The translations under genes were made by a program, and so were the position numbers. From the NCBI RefSeq assembly GCF_041022165.1, contig NZ_CP163302.1:372001-436000 (forward strand): DNA of 64,000 nt, given 5' to 3'. The notes beneath the pieces were generated by a model. That model searched no databases, was not told the origin of the DNA, and was given only the letters and a program-made list of their open reading frames with translations. This DNA is from Sinomonas sp. P10A9 (GTDB lineage: Bacteria; Actinomycetota; Actinomycetes; Actinomycetales; Micrococcaceae). Shown here piece after piece: positions 33,367-41,578 of this stretch. Numbering within the stretch: position 1 is the stretch's first letter; every line of letters begins with the position of its first letter.

Positions 33367-33798
33367 TTAGGCCGTGAAGTCCAGAGCCGCATGCCCGAGG
33401 CCGTGCTCGTCACAGCGGACCGTGAGGAGCACGAGGTGGGCGCCCCTGTCGCGCGAGGTGAGCGCGATGCGGAAGGTGGGAGCGCCGCCGTCGTGCTTCA
33501 CCCCCGCAATCTCGGGAGGTTCGCCCCCTCGGAGGACCACGAGTACGGAGCAGCTTTCGGCGGGCACATTGCGGGGTCGCACGGCCGCGGTTCCGGGGGC
33601 CGGAGGTGTGGGCGCATCCAGCGAGTACGTCTCCATGAGCGCGAGCGTCAAGCCCTCGAACAGCTCGAGGAGCTCAGGGGGGAGCGGTTGGATGGGCAAT
33701 CGCTCGAGGCGCCACCCGCCATCCGCCCACGCGTCAAGGATCGGGTCCCTCAACACAGCATCCTCCTCGCCGTGCGTCCGACTCCCCAGCCCGGCCAT
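33367..33798 (-). CDS. Hypothetical protein, 143 residues
   Basis: I recognise no family. A soluble, acidic protein with LRDPILDAWADGGWRLERLP near the N-terminus, a helix LLELFEGLTLALMETY, and a beta-rich second half (CSVLVVLRGG, FRIALTSRDRGAHLVLLTVR). No signal peptide or membrane segment. Codon use is like the neighbours and the frame covers nearly the whole gap between tetR and the Asp23 operon, so I think it is real, but the start is uncertain. Confidence 0.5.
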   Translation of the reverse strand: MAGLGSRTHGEEDAVLRDPILDAWADGGWRLERLPIQPLPPELLELFEGLTLALMETYSLDAPTPPAPGTAAVRPRNVPAESCSVLVVLRGGEPPEIAGVKHDGGAPTFRIALTSRDRGAHLVLLTVRCDEHGLGHAALDFTA

Positions 33799-33949
33799 GG
33801 CGCATTGAATCTCAGGTCATGCTGGCACACGGGCCAGTCGGCCGGAAGAGCGCGTGCAGTGTGAGCGGTGCGTACTAAGGTAGTGCGCGTAGGCGTCCCG
33901 CCGCTGGTGCCCGCGTCGGCACGGGCGGGCAACGACGAGGGGAGGCGCG

Positions 33950-34399
33950 GTGACCCAGCAGGCAGGCCCGTTCGGGGACGGTGCCGCGCGCTCAGACGAG
34001 TACGCCGTGGCGGCCACTGGCAGGACAGTCGTCCATGAGGCGGCCGTGGCGAAGGTTGCCGCGGCGGCCGCACGTCAGGTGCCCGGTCTCCACTCGCTCG
34101 GGACCACGCCGTCCCGCGCACTCGGTGCCATCCGAGGTGCTGTGGGCCAGAACCCGGGCGACAGCGCCGCTGGGGTCCGGGTGGAGGTCGGCCAGAAGCA
34201 GGCCGCCATCGACGTCACGCTCGTGGCCCAGTACGGCATCCCCCTCCAGGATCTGGCGGATAGGGTCCGGGCCGCGGTGTACCGCGCGGTCGAGGCGCTC
34301 ACCGGCCTTTCCGTCATCGAGGTCAACGTCGAGATTGCCGACGTCTATATCGGCGAGGCACGGCAGGGCGCCAAGCCGTCCGGAATCGAGGTCCAGTGA
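33950..34399 (+). CDS. Asp23/Gls24 family envelope stress protein
   Basis: A 149-residue Asp23 protein: VHEAAVAKVAAAAARQVPGL, then IDVTLVAQYGIPLQDLADRV and VNVEIADVYI, the standard alpha-beta fold. In Gram-positives Asp23 gathers under the membrane via AmaP and is linked to envelope or alkaline stress. GTG 33950 is preceded by GGGGAGG. It is the first gene of a five-gene operon in which each start overlaps the previous stop. Confidence 0.9.
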   Translation: MTQQAGPFGDGAARSDEYAVAATGRTVVHEAAVAKVAAAAARQVPGLHSLGTTPSRALGAIRGAVGQNPGDSAAGVRVEVGQKQAAIDVTLVAQYGIPLQDLADRVRAAVYRAVEALTGLSVIEVNVEIADVYIGEARQGAKPSGIEVQ

Positions 34400-34587
34400 A
34401 TCTGACCATAGTGGGTGCGGGCGCAGGCGCGTTCCTCGCCTTCATGTCCTTCCAGTTCGGCCTCTGGGGCTTTCTCGGCTCCCTCCTGTTCATGGTTGTC
34501 GGCGCGGTCCTCGGCCGGGCCGCCGACGGCCGGCTCGACTTGCGGCGCGTCTGGGAGGCTCTCATCGGGCGGCGATCCTCCTCGTGA
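34396..34587 (+). CDS. Small membrane protein (DUF2273-like) of the Asp23 operon
   Basis: A 63-residue protein with two close hydrophobic helices (IVGAGAGAFLAFMSF and FGLWGFLGSLLFMVVGAVLG) and a basic tail, matching the short DUF2273-type proteins that follow asp23 in Gram-positives. GTG 34396 overlaps the asp23 stop by 4 nt and its own stop overlaps the next start, so its synthesis is coupled. Function unknown; presumably part of the membrane assembly. Confidence 0.75.
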   Translation: MNLTIVGAGAGAFLAFMSFQFGLWGFLGSLLFMVVGAVLGRAADGRLDLRRVWEALIGRRSSS

Positions 34588-35045
34588 TCCCCGTTCCCGA
34601 TTCCAGTGGCGAACCCGGGCGCCTGCCAGCCCCGCCCGCACGCTCGCCGGGCCGTGCCCTCGCGGGGCTGAACCGCGTGAGCACGCAGGCCCTCACGACG
34701 CTCGCGCAGGCCGCCGCGGCGGCGGAGCTCGGCGTGCGGCCAGCCGACGTGCGGGCTGATTGGTCGGACGACGCCGGCCTGCTCGCCCTCCGCGTCGTCG
34801 CGCCCGTCGCGATCCCGGACCTCGCAGACGTCTCGGGGCCAGCCGACATGCTCAGGTGGGGCGGAAGCGTGTGGGAGCGCGCGGCGTCGGCCAAGGCCCG
34901 GATCCTCGAATCCGTCATGACACTCAGCGGCGCCACGCTCTCGCGCGTGGACATCCGTATCTCCGGCGTGCGAGTGGGGAGGCCGGTACGCGGTCTAGCC
35001 CTCGGCGGCGGGACGAACCCTGCACGGGAGGCAACCCGTGGCTGA
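34584..35045 (+). CDS. Asp23-like degenerate protein of the Asp23 operon
   Basis: A 153-residue soluble protein. The segment STQALTTLAQAAAAAELGVR, then LALRVVAPVAIPDL, a helix ASAKARILESVMTLSGATL and RVDIRISGVRVG, follows the same strand-helix order as Asp23, so I read it as a diverged Asp23-type domain. GTG 34584 overlaps the preceding stop. The longer open frame reading back to 33981 runs through asp23 in another frame and is not real. Likely a partner subunit of the stress assembly. Confidence 0.65.
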   Translation: MIPVPDSSGEPGRLPAPPARSPGRALAGLNRVSTQALTTLAQAAAAAELGVRPADVRADWSDDAGLLALRVVAPVAIPDLADVSGPADMLRWGGSVWERAASAKARILESVMTLSGATLSRVDIRISGVRVGRPVRGLALGGGTNPAREATRG

Positions 35046-35625
35046 GAATTCTGCGCACGGGCTCGATTCCGCGGTGCGTCGCGAGATGAGCTCCTCGCGG
35101 GCCTACCTCGCGGGGTTCATCGCGCTGATCGTGGCCGCGGCGTGCGCGTATCTCCTCCTCGAGTCCACGCTCCAGGCGGTCGGACAGCCGGCGTGGCTCA
35201 TCGACCCCGAATCGGCGGCCGAGTGGACCGCTCGGCTTCCCGAGGGCACCAACCAGGGCCTTCTGGGACTCGTCGGCGCCGTCGTCGCGATGGCCGGTCT
35301 CGCCCTTGTCATCGTCGCGGTACGGCCGGGGCGCCGGGGGCGCCGCTCCCTCCCCGGACGCCGGGTCGCTGTGGTGGTCGACGACGAGGTGCTCGCCTCT
35401 GCGCTGGCCCGCCGGGCGAGGGCGGCCGCAGTCGTGCGTCCCGAGCAGGTGACCGTGGTGCTGAGCGATCGGGAGGCGACGGTCAACGTCCGCCCGACCT
35501 CGGGCCTCCCCGTGCGGGGTGAGGACGTGCTCGCGGCGACCGAGGCCGAACTCGTGCGGCTCGCACCCGAGCCGTACCCGCAGCTCCGCGTCCGCGTCGA
35601 GGGCACCGGGGTGATCGGCGCGTGA
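35038..35625 (+). CDS. DUF6286-like membrane protein of the Asp23 operon
   Basis: A 195-residue protein with two transmembrane helices (AYLAGFIALIVAAACAYLLL, and LGLVGAVVAMAGLALVIVAV) and a C-terminal cytosolic alpha-beta domain (VVDDEVLASALARRARAAAV, then TVVLSDREATVNVRP). This arrangement corresponds to DUF6286 proteins found in actinobacterial Asp23 loci. GTG 35038 overlaps the previous gene by 8 nt. Probably a membrane anchor or partner of the Asp23 proteins. Confidence 0.7.
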   Translation: MAENSAHGLDSAVRREMSSSRAYLAGFIALIVAAACAYLLLESTLQAVGQPAWLIDPESAAEWTARLPEGTNQGLLGLVGAVVAMAGLALVIVAVRPGRRGRRSLPGRRVAVVVDDEVLASALARRARAAAVVRPEQVTVVLSDREATVNVRPTSGLPVRGEDVLAATEAELVRLAPEPYPQLRVRVEGTGVIGA

Positions 35626-36266
35626 ACGGAACGCCGCGGACCCTCAACCGCGTTCTGATCCTGCTCTTCGGGCTGCTCGTCCTGACCCTCGGCATCGTTC
35701 TGGTGCTCCTCGCGAGTGTTCCCGCTGCCGGGACGTGGTGGCGCAGCTGGGCGCCCACGGCGGCAGAGGCCGTCGGGGCGGTCTTCCAGGGGTCGCGGGT
35801 GCCGGGAACCAGCGTGTCCTGGCTGTGGCTGCTCATGACGGTTGCTGCGGTCGCCGTCGTGCTCCTCATGATCTGGTGGGTCGCACAGCAGGGGACTGGA
35901 CGGCGTGACCTTGTGGCCTCGACCGGACCCGACGGCGGTGCCCGGCCGGGCGGCGAGTTCGCGGAAGGCGAGGTTCCGGGACGTGTGAGCATCGCTGCGA
36001 CCGCCGTCGAGCAGGCCATGCTTGCGGCGCTCGCGCCACGGAAGGACGTTCTCGGCACGAGCGTGGCCGCGGTCGAGTTCGAGGGACGGACCGCGCTGAA
36101 GGTCCGCCTCGTTGCCCGGCAGGGGGCCGATCCCGCTGCGCTTGCCGCTGCTGTCGAAGGGCTCGTGGACCGGTTCGAGATCGTGATGGGCGTCTCTGTC
36201 CCGGTCCTCGTGCACATTACGTCCGGCGCGCGCTCGAGATTCAGCCGGGCCGAGCGAGTCCGCTAG
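35622..36266 (+). CDS. amaP: AmaP-like alkaline shock membrane anchor protein
   Basis: A 214-residue protein with two transmembrane helices (VLILLFGLLVLTLGIVLVLL and WLLMTVAAVAVVLLMIWWV) followed by a cytosolic Asp23-like domain (ISIAATAVEQ in the form VSIAATAVEQAMLAAL). AmaP anchors Asp23 to the membrane in Staphylococcus. The GTG start at 35622 overlaps the upstream stop. It is the last gene of the coupled operon. The family call rests on topology and context more than on strong motifs. Confidence 0.72.
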   Translation: MNGTPRTLNRVLILLFGLLVLTLGIVLVLLASVPAAGTWWRSWAPTAAEAVGAVFQGSRVPGTSVSWLWLLMTVAAVAVVLLMIWWVAQQGTGRRDLVASTGPDGGARPGGEFAEGEVPGRVSIAATAVEQAMLAALAPRKDVLGTSVAAVEFEGRTALKVRLVARQGADPAALAAAVEGLVDRFEIVMGVSVPVLVHITSGARSRFSRAERVR

Positions 36267-36315
36267 GAGTGCGGCTGGCCCGCTTTGGCCTTGGGCCGGA
36301 TGGGCGCCGAACCGC

Positions 36316-36344
36316 TTGTGTGGGCATGGGCATGCGCCTACGTT
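36316..36344 (+). promoter_or_regulatory. Promoter of the 11-mer repeat protein gene
   Basis: A -35-like TTGTGT (36316-36321) and -10-like TACGTT (36339-36344) are 17 bp apart, about 65 bp before ATG 36409. This suggests the gene has its own promoter in addition to read-through from the Asp23 operon. Confidence 0.4.
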
Positions 36345-36408
36345 GATGCGTGGGGCGCATTCTCGTCCACTCGAGCCGGCTCGGCCGGTCCTGACAGGGA
36401 GGGTACAC

Positions 36409-36690
36409 ATGAGTGAGAACCACGGTTTCGACGGCGCGAAGGACGGCTTGGACGCCGCCGTGGAGAAGGGCAAGGAGATCGCGGCAGACGCAGCCGAGAA
36501 CGTCAAGGAATTCGCGAGCGATGCGACCGAGAACGTCAAGGAATTCGCGAGCGATGCGACCGAGAACGTCAAGGAGTTCTTCTCGGGAGACGTTGGCCAG
36601 CACGCCAAGGATCTGGCCGAGGACGTGACGGAGAACGTCAAGGGCCTCGGATCCAAGATCACCGGGATCTTCAAGGGAGACAAGGCCTAA
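36409..36690 (+). CDS. LEA-like small protein with 11-residue repeats
   Basis: A 93-residue, highly charged protein (rich in Lys, Glu, Asp, Ala). Its middle is an 11-residue repeat: AAENVKEFASD, ATENVKEFASD, ATENVKEFFSG, then looser DVGQHAKDLAE and DVTENVKGLGS. An 11-residue period of this type forms a long amphipathic helix, as in group-3 LEA proteins and apolipoproteins that protect or coat membranes. ATG 36409 has GGGAGGG upstream. It follows the Asp23-AmaP operon with 142 bp between and is followed by a terminator. A stress-protective membrane-associated role is inference. Confidence 0.82.
   Translation: MSENHGFDGAKDGLDAAVEKGKEIAADAAENVKEFASDATENVKEFASDATENVKEFFSGDVGQHAKDLAEDVTENVKGLGSKITGIFKGDKA
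36496..36579 (+). repeat. 33-bp direct repeats inside the LEA-like gene
   Basis: Two identical 33-bp units (36496-36528 and 36529-36561) plus a partial third from 36562 with one change encode the ENVKEFASDAT repeats. Identity at silent positions means a recent duplication or ongoing homogenisation. Confidence 0.92.
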
Positions 36691-36723
36691 GGGCCCTTCT
36701 GACCTCCCCATCGACTCACACAG

Positions 36724-36752
36724 GCAGGGCGTCCTCATGGAGGGCGCCCTGC
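36724..36752 (+). terminator. Terminator after the LEA-like gene
   Basis: GCAGGGCG (36724-36731) pairs with CGCCCTGC (36745-36752), with an inner TCC/GGA step and TCAT loop, followed by TGGCGTTT. Confidence 0.7.
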
Positions 36753-36799
36753 TGGCGTTTCCCGGCGGAAGGGCCAAAGGTCACGGAGAGGAAACGATC

Positions 36800-36815
36800 T
36801 GCGTAAGCGCTTGCA
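36800..36815. promoter_or_regulatory. LacI-type operator of the first sugar importer
   Basis: TGCGTAAGCGCTTGCA contains the perfect core AAGCGCTT and near-symmetric flanks, the classic LacI-family operator shape, 95 bp before the binding-protein start. The LacI gene at the end of the operon is the likely ligand. Confidence 0.7.
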
Positions 36816-36909
36816 CCTCCTTGTGGTGCGACCTAGTGTGATGCTCACCACAGATCAATCGGGCGGTGACGCATTCTGCACGCCGCCTTGACCGACTCAG
36901 GAGTCGAGC

Positions 36910-38208
36910 ATGAGAAACCGCAAGTTCTCCAGGTTTGCCCCTCCTCTCGCGACTGCGAGCGTCCTGGTCCTGGCACTCTCTGCCTGTAGCGGCGGGTCCA
37001 GCGGGGGCAGCGGGAGCACGAGCGGCGGCGACGCCGCCAGCAACGTCGACGGACGCGGCCCCATCACCTACGTCCAGGGCAAAGACAACTCCGATGTTGT
37101 CCGCCCGCTCGTCGACAAGTGGAACGCCGCCCACGCGGATCAGAAGGTCACCTTCAAGGAACAGTCCGACTCGGCCGACCAGCAGCACGACGACCTCGTG
37201 CAGCACTTCCAGGCCAAGGATGCCAACTACGACGTCATGAGCGTCGACGTGGTGTGGACCGCAGAATTCGCGGCCAAGGGCTGGCTGCAGCCGCTCAAGG
37301 ACAAGACGGCCCTCGATACCTCAACCTTCCTGCCGGCCACGGTCAAGGCCGCTACGTACAACAACACCCTGTTCGCCGCGCCCGTCTCGTCCGACGGCGG
37401 CCTGCTCTACTACCGCAAGGACCTTGTCCCGACGCCTCCCAAGACGTGGGACGAGATGATGGGCATGTGCTCCATCGCCAAGACGAACAACATGGGCTGC
37501 TACGCGGGCCAGTTCCAGAAGTACGAGGGGCTCACGGTCAACGCTGCTGAGGCCATGAACACGTTCGGCGGCAAGATCGTCGACGATTCCGGCAAGGCCA
37601 CGGTGAACTCGTCTGAGTCGAAGACCGGGCTCGGCAAGCTCGTCGAAGCATTCAAGAACGGCAACATCCCTCCCGAGGCCATCACCTTCAAGGAAGAGGA
37701 CAGCCGTACCGCGTTCCAGGACGGGAAGCTCCTGTTCCTGCGCAACTGGCCGTATGTCTACAACCTCGCCTCCAAGACTGATGGATCGTCCAAGGTCGCT
37801 GACAAGTTCGGCATCGCGCCGCTTCCCGGCATGAGTGGCCCGGGCGCCTCGTCGCTCGGTGGCCACAGTGCGGCTATCAGCGTCTACTCCAAGAACAAGG
37901 CCACCGCGCTGGACTTCCTGAAGTTCCTCACGAGTGACGAGGAGCAGAAGTTCTTCGCGACCCAGGGTTCGCTTGCCCCGGTAATCGGCAACCTGTACAA
38001 GGATTCGGCCCTGACAGCCAAGCTGCCGTACCTCCCCACCCTGCTGACCTCGATCCAGAACGCCGTGCCGCGTCCCGTGACACCGTTCTACCCGGGCGTC
38101 ACGAAGGCCATCCAGGACAACAGCTACTCGGCCCTCAAGGGCGAGAAGTCCGTGGATCAGGCATTGACCGACATGCAGTCGGCACTCGTCGCGGCAGGCG
38201 CCAAGTAA
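36910..38208 (+). CDS. Sugar ABC transporter substrate-binding lipoprotein (family 1)
   Basis: A 432-residue extracellular binding protein. Signal peptide with lipobox LSAC (Cys at about residue 27), a Gly/Ser linker, then a maltose-binding-type fold (GPITYVQGKDNSDVVRPLVD, then VDVVWTAEFAAKGWLQPL and LYYRKDLVPTPPKTWDEM). The sequence resembles the trehalose/alpha-glucoside binding proteins of the LpqY/ThuE group, but the sugar is not provable. It is followed by a GC-rich hairpin, two permeases, a small membrane protein and a LacI regulator. No ATPase gene is in the operon. Confidence 0.9.
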   Translation: MRNRKFSRFAPPLATASVLVLALSACSGGSSGGSGSTSGGDAASNVDGRGPITYVQGKDNSDVVRPLVDKWNAAHADQKVTFKEQSDSADQQHDDLVQHFQAKDANYDVMSVDVVWTAEFAAKGWLQPLKDKTALDTSTFLPATVKAATYNNTLFAAPVSSDGGLLYYRKDLVPTPPKTWDEMMGMCSIAKTNNMGCYAGQFQKYEGLTVNAAEAMNTFGGKIVDDSGKATVNSSESKTGLGKLVEAFKNGNIPPEAITFKEEDSRTAFQDGKLLFLRNWPYVYNLASKTDGSSKVADKFGIAPLPGMSGPGASSLGGHSAAISVYSKNKATALDFLKFLTSDEEQKFFATQGSLAPVIGNLYKDSALTAKLPYLPTLLTSIQNAVPRPVTPFYPGVTKAIQDNSYSALKGEKSVDQALTDMQSALVAAGAK

Positions 38209-38220
38209 CCGTTGCGGAAG

Positions 38221-38252
38221 GGCGGTCCGGCGCCTGCGGGTGCCGGACCGCC
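38221..38252 (+). repeat. Intra-operon hairpin between binding protein and permease
   Basis: GGCGGTCCGGC (38221-38231) pairs perfectly with GCCGGACCGCC (38242-38252) over a 10-nt loop. It probably protects the upstream message and lowers permease expression relative to the binding protein. Confidence 0.75.
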
Positions 38253-38285
38253 TGCCCCTGACGGACACTGAGAACAGGAGTCATC

Positions 38286-39296
38286 ATGTCCACTGAGGTC
38301 CCATCACGGCCCTCTGAGAAGACCGCGCCGAGTGGAGTCCATCAGATGCCCGGCCGGGAGAGCGCTGACCGCAAGCAGGTGACCCAGGGACGCTGGGCCT
38401 CCATGCTCCTGCTGCCGACGCTCATTCTCCTGGCGATCGTGATCATCTACCCGGTCGTCAACGCCATCATCATGTCCTTCCAGAAGGACGCGGCCCTCAA
38501 CCCGACTACAGGCCTCTTCGAGGAGGGCGGTTCAGCCGGATTCAGCAACTATTCCGATTGGCTGTTCCAGCAGTGCAGCGGCCAGTCGTGCCCTCCGGGT
38601 ACGCTCGGCTCGCAGTTCTGGAGCTCGATGGGGACCACGTTCTTCTTCGCGGTGGTCACGGTGGCACTCGAGACCGTGATCGGCTTCTGGATGGCCATCA
38701 TCATGGCGAGGGTCTTCCGTGGTCGCAGCGCCGTCCGCGCCGCCGTTCTCGTGCCCTGGGCCATCCCGACCGCAGTAACGGCCAAGCTGTGGTTCTTCAT
38801 CTTCGCGTTTGAGGGCATCGCCAACAAGCTCTTCGGCACCCAGATCCTCTGGACCGGATCAGAGTGGCCCGCAAAGTGGGCCATCATCATCTCGGATGTC
38901 TGGAAGACCACCCCGTTCATGGCCCTGCTCATCCTCGCCGGGCTCCAGCTCATCCCGGACGAGGTCTACGAGGCCGCGAAGGTCGACGGCGCCAGCACCT
39001 GGCAGCGCTTCACCCAGATAACGCTCCCGCTCGTCAGGCCCGCGCTCATGGTTGCGGTCCTCTTCCGCGCGCTCGATGCGCTGCGCATGTTCGACCTGCC
39101 GTACATCATGACCCAGGGTGCGAACAACACGTCGACGCTCTCGATCCTCGTGGTCGATCAGATCCGCCAAGGGTTCAACAGTGCCGCCGCGCTCTCGACG
39201 ATCACCTTCCTAGTGATCTTCATCGTCGCCTTCATCTTCGTCCGCTTCCTCGGCGCCAACGCCGTGGGCGCGGCGACCTCCTCGGGAAGGAAGTGA
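38286..39296 (+). CDS. Sugar ABC transporter permease (MalF type)
   Basis: A 336-residue permease with about six helices. The cytoplasmic EAA loop is EAAKVDGASTWQRFTQITLP (near residues 225-245), which docks to the ATPase. An unusual periplasmic stretch with two cysteines (QQCSGQSCPPG) lies between helices 1 and 2. It pairs with the next gene to form the membrane channel for the sugar delivered by the upstream lipoprotein. The ribosome site GAACAGGAG precedes ATG 38286. Confidence 0.92.
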   Translation: MSTEVPSRPSEKTAPSGVHQMPGRESADRKQVTQGRWASMLLLPTLILLAIVIIYPVVNAIIMSFQKDAALNPTTGLFEEGGSAGFSNYSDWLFQQCSGQSCPPGTLGSQFWSSMGTTFFFAVVTVALETVIGFWMAIIMARVFRGRSAVRAAVLVPWAIPTAVTAKLWFFIFAFEGIANKLFGTQILWTGSEWPAKWAIIISDVWKTTPFMALLILAGLQLIPDEVYEAAKVDGASTWQRFTQITLPLVRPALMVAVLFRALDALRMFDLPYIMTQGANNTSTLSILVVDQIRQGFNSAAALSTITFLVIFIVAFIFVRFLGANAVGAATSSGRK

Positions 39297-39297
39297 C

Positions 39298-40179
39298 ATG
39301 GCAGCCACCGCCACGCTCCCGCGAACAGCGACGATGCCTGTGCGCCGCAAGAAGTTCGATTGGGGGCAGGTCCGCACCTACGTCTCCGCTGTAGTGATCC
39401 TGGTCTGGTGCCTTGCTCCGGCCTACTGGATGATCGTTACTGCGTTCCGCGACACTGGCTTCACGTTTGACCCGTCCATCTGGCCCACGCACGTCACGTG
39501 GGACAATTTTGCGACCGTTTTCGACGAGAACCTCGGCAACCACTTCGGGAGGAATCTTCTCAACAGCCTCCTCGTCGCGGGTGTGACCACGATTGTGGCC
39601 CTCGTGGTCGGCGTCTTCGCCGCCTACGCCTTGGCGCGGTTGAACTTCCGCTTCAAGTTCGCCGTCATGGGCTTCATCCTCGGGGCATCGATGTTCCCGG
39701 GTGTCGCCATCGTGACGCCGCTCTTCCAGCTCTTCACGAACATCGGCTGGATGGGCACGTATCAGGTACTCATCATCCCGAACATCTCGTTCGTGCTCCC
39801 GCTCACCGTCTACACGCTCACCTCCTTCTTCCGTGAGATGCCGTGGGAACTCGAGGAGTCTGCACGCATTGACGGATGCACCCAGGGGCAGGCGTTCCGG
39901 AAGGTCATCCTCCCGCTGGCCGCACCCGCTACCTTCACGACGGCGATCCTCGCCTTCATCTCGGCCTGGAACGAGTTCCTCATCGCGAGCCAGCTCTCCT
40001 CGGACTCGACCCGCACCGTGACCGTGGCGATCGCGTACTTCGCCGGGGCGCAGCCGCACCAAGAGCCGTATACAGCCGTCATGGCAGCCGGGACTATCGT
40101 CACCGTCCCGCTCGTGATCCTCGTGCTGGTGTTCCAGCGCAAGATCGTGGCCGGTCTGACTGCCGGTGCCGTGAAGTGA
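39298..40179 (+). CDS. Carbohydrate ABC transporter permease (MalG type)
   Basis: A 293-residue permease with six helices and the EAA-type loop ESARIDGCTQGQAFRKVILP (residues about 183-202). It ends in the typical FQRKIVAGLTAGAVK. It begins one base after the first permease stop and its own stop overlaps the next small gene, so the operon is tightly coupled. Confidence 0.93.
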   Translation: MAATATLPRTATMPVRRKKFDWGQVRTYVSAVVILVWCLAPAYWMIVTAFRDTGFTFDPSIWPTHVTWDNFATVFDENLGNHFGRNLLNSLLVAGVTTIVALVVGVFAAYALARLNFRFKFAVMGFILGASMFPGVAIVTPLFQLFTNIGWMGTYQVLIIPNISFVLPLTVYTLTSFFREMPWELEESARIDGCTQGQAFRKVILPLAAPATFTTAILAFISAWNEFLIASQLSSDSTRTVTVAIAYFAGAQPHQEPYTAVMAAGTIVTVPLVILVLVFQRKIVAGLTAGAVK

Positions 40180-40478
40180 CGGAGCACCACACGGAACAGC
40201 GTCGTCGGTTACCCTGGGGCCCGTTCGCGGTCGGTGGTGCGGCATATCGCCGCTCCGCCGACCACCGACGGGCGGTCATCGAGCAGTTCGAGATCTTCAT
40301 CGGATTCCTCGGATTCTGGGCACTCGTCCTCCTGGTGGCGACTGTGTGGCTCGAGGTGACGGGGCAGCCAGCCCTCGGGTGGGCGCTCGGGCTGGCTGGT
40401 GTGCTTGCAGCGATGGTCGGCTTGTGGGCGCTTCGGCGGAGAACACTGCGAGGCTCCAAGGACGATCCCGAGCGTTAG
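40176..40478 (+). CDS. Small two-helix membrane protein in the sugar importer operon
   Basis: A 100-residue protein with GTG 40176 overlapping the permease stop by 4 nt. The first 40 residues are basic and soluble (VTEHHTEQRRRLPWGPFAVG), then two transmembrane helices (FLGFWALVLLVATVWLEV and LGWALGLAGVLAAMVGLWAL) and a charged tail. I do not recognise a family. Its coupling to the permease and position before lacI suggest a minor subunit or membrane partner of the importer. Confidence 0.7.
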   Translation: MTEHHTEQRRRLPWGPFAVGGAAYRRSADHRRAVIEQFEIFIGFLGFWALVLLVATVWLEVTGQPALGWALGLAGVLAAMVGLWALRRRTLRGSKDDPER

Positions 40479-40529
40479 TCCGTGGCAGCCCTTTGTGCGT
40501 GTCCGCGTCCGAGGGCAACGGAGAGGATC

Positions 40530-41543
40530 ATGGTAGGGATCGATGATGTCGCCGCCGCAGCAGGGGTCTCGACGGCCACGGTTTCTCGGGCCATCCGCGG
40601 CCTCCCCCGCGTCTCGCCCGCGACGCGTGCCAAGATCCTCGCGACGGCTGAGGATCTCGGGTACGTGCCGTCGTCGGCGGCATCTCGGCTTGCGACCGGA
40701 AAGACGCGGACGATCGGTGTGCTCGCGCCCTACGTGGACCGATGGTTCTTCGGTAAGGCGATCGCCGGGGTCGATCAGGAATTGCACGAGCGCGGCTACA
40801 ACCTCTCGCTCTTCAACCTGGGCGGCCGGATTACCCCGCGTGAACGCCTCTTCAGCCGGTCCATGGTGCATAAGCAGATCGACGCGCTCCTCCTCCTGTG
40901 CATGTTCCTCCATCCGGAAGAGATCGACGACCTCCATGCGATTGACATGCCACTCGTCGTGGTCGGCGGACCCGTGCGGGGCTGCTCGAGCGTGGGCATC
41001 GATGACTACCTGGCCGCTCGGAGCATCACGCAGCACCTCATTGGGCTCGGGCATCGGCATATTGCCCTCCTTCACGGCAGCGGCGATGCGGAGCTCAACT
41101 TCTCCGTTCCCAAGATCCGCGTCGAAGGCTTTCACGACGCCGTGCACGACGCCGAGCTCGAACTCAATCCCGACGCCGAGTTCTTCGGCAATTTCACGGT
41201 GGAAAGCGGCGTTGAGGCGATGCGCCGCTTCATGGAGCTTCCCGAGCCGCGGCCGACGGCCATTGCCTGCGCCTCGGACGAGATGGCCCTCGGCGTGCTC
41301 TTCGAGGCCCGGCGCCACGGCGTCAGGGTGCCCGAGGACCTTTCGGTCGTGGGAATCGACGGGCACGAGATGGGAGCCTCGGCGGGGCTGACGACTGTGT
41401 GGCAGGACCCGACGTCACAGGCACGTCGTGGAACGCAGATGCTGCTCGCCGAAATCGGCGGCGAGATCGGCGCAGTGCACTCCGAGACCGCCGTGCAGCG
41501 GCTCATCGTCCGGGAGTCAACCGCACCGCCGGCCGCCTTCTGA
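40530..41543 (+). CDS. LacI family transcriptional regulator of the first importer
   Basis: A 337-residue LacI protein. The HTH is unusually close to the start: MVGIDDVAAAAGVSTATVSR, then the hinge helix ATAEDLGYVPSSAASRLA, and a periplasmic-binding-protein-like core ending VGIDGHEMG...TTVWQDP. ATG 40530 has GGAGAGGA upstream. It likely binds the operator at 36800 and represses the importer until the sugar or a derivative is present. Confidence 0.92.
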   Translation: MVGIDDVAAAAGVSTATVSRAIRGLPRVSPATRAKILATAEDLGYVPSSAASRLATGKTRTIGVLAPYVDRWFFGKAIAGVDQELHERGYNLSLFNLGGRITPRERLFSRSMVHKQIDALLLLCMFLHPEEIDDLHAIDMPLVVVGGPVRGCSSVGIDDYLAARSITQHLIGLGHRHIALLHGSGDAELNFSVPKIRVEGFHDAVHDAELELNPDAEFFGNFTVESGVEAMRRFMELPEPRPTAIACASDEMALGVLFEARRHGVRVPEDLSVVGIDGHEMGASAGLTTVWQDPTSQARRGTQMLLAEIGGEIGAVHSETAVQRLIVRESTAPPAAF

Positions 41544-41578
41544 GGGTGCCCCGTCTTGCCGGTGCCCTGCCCAGCGCC

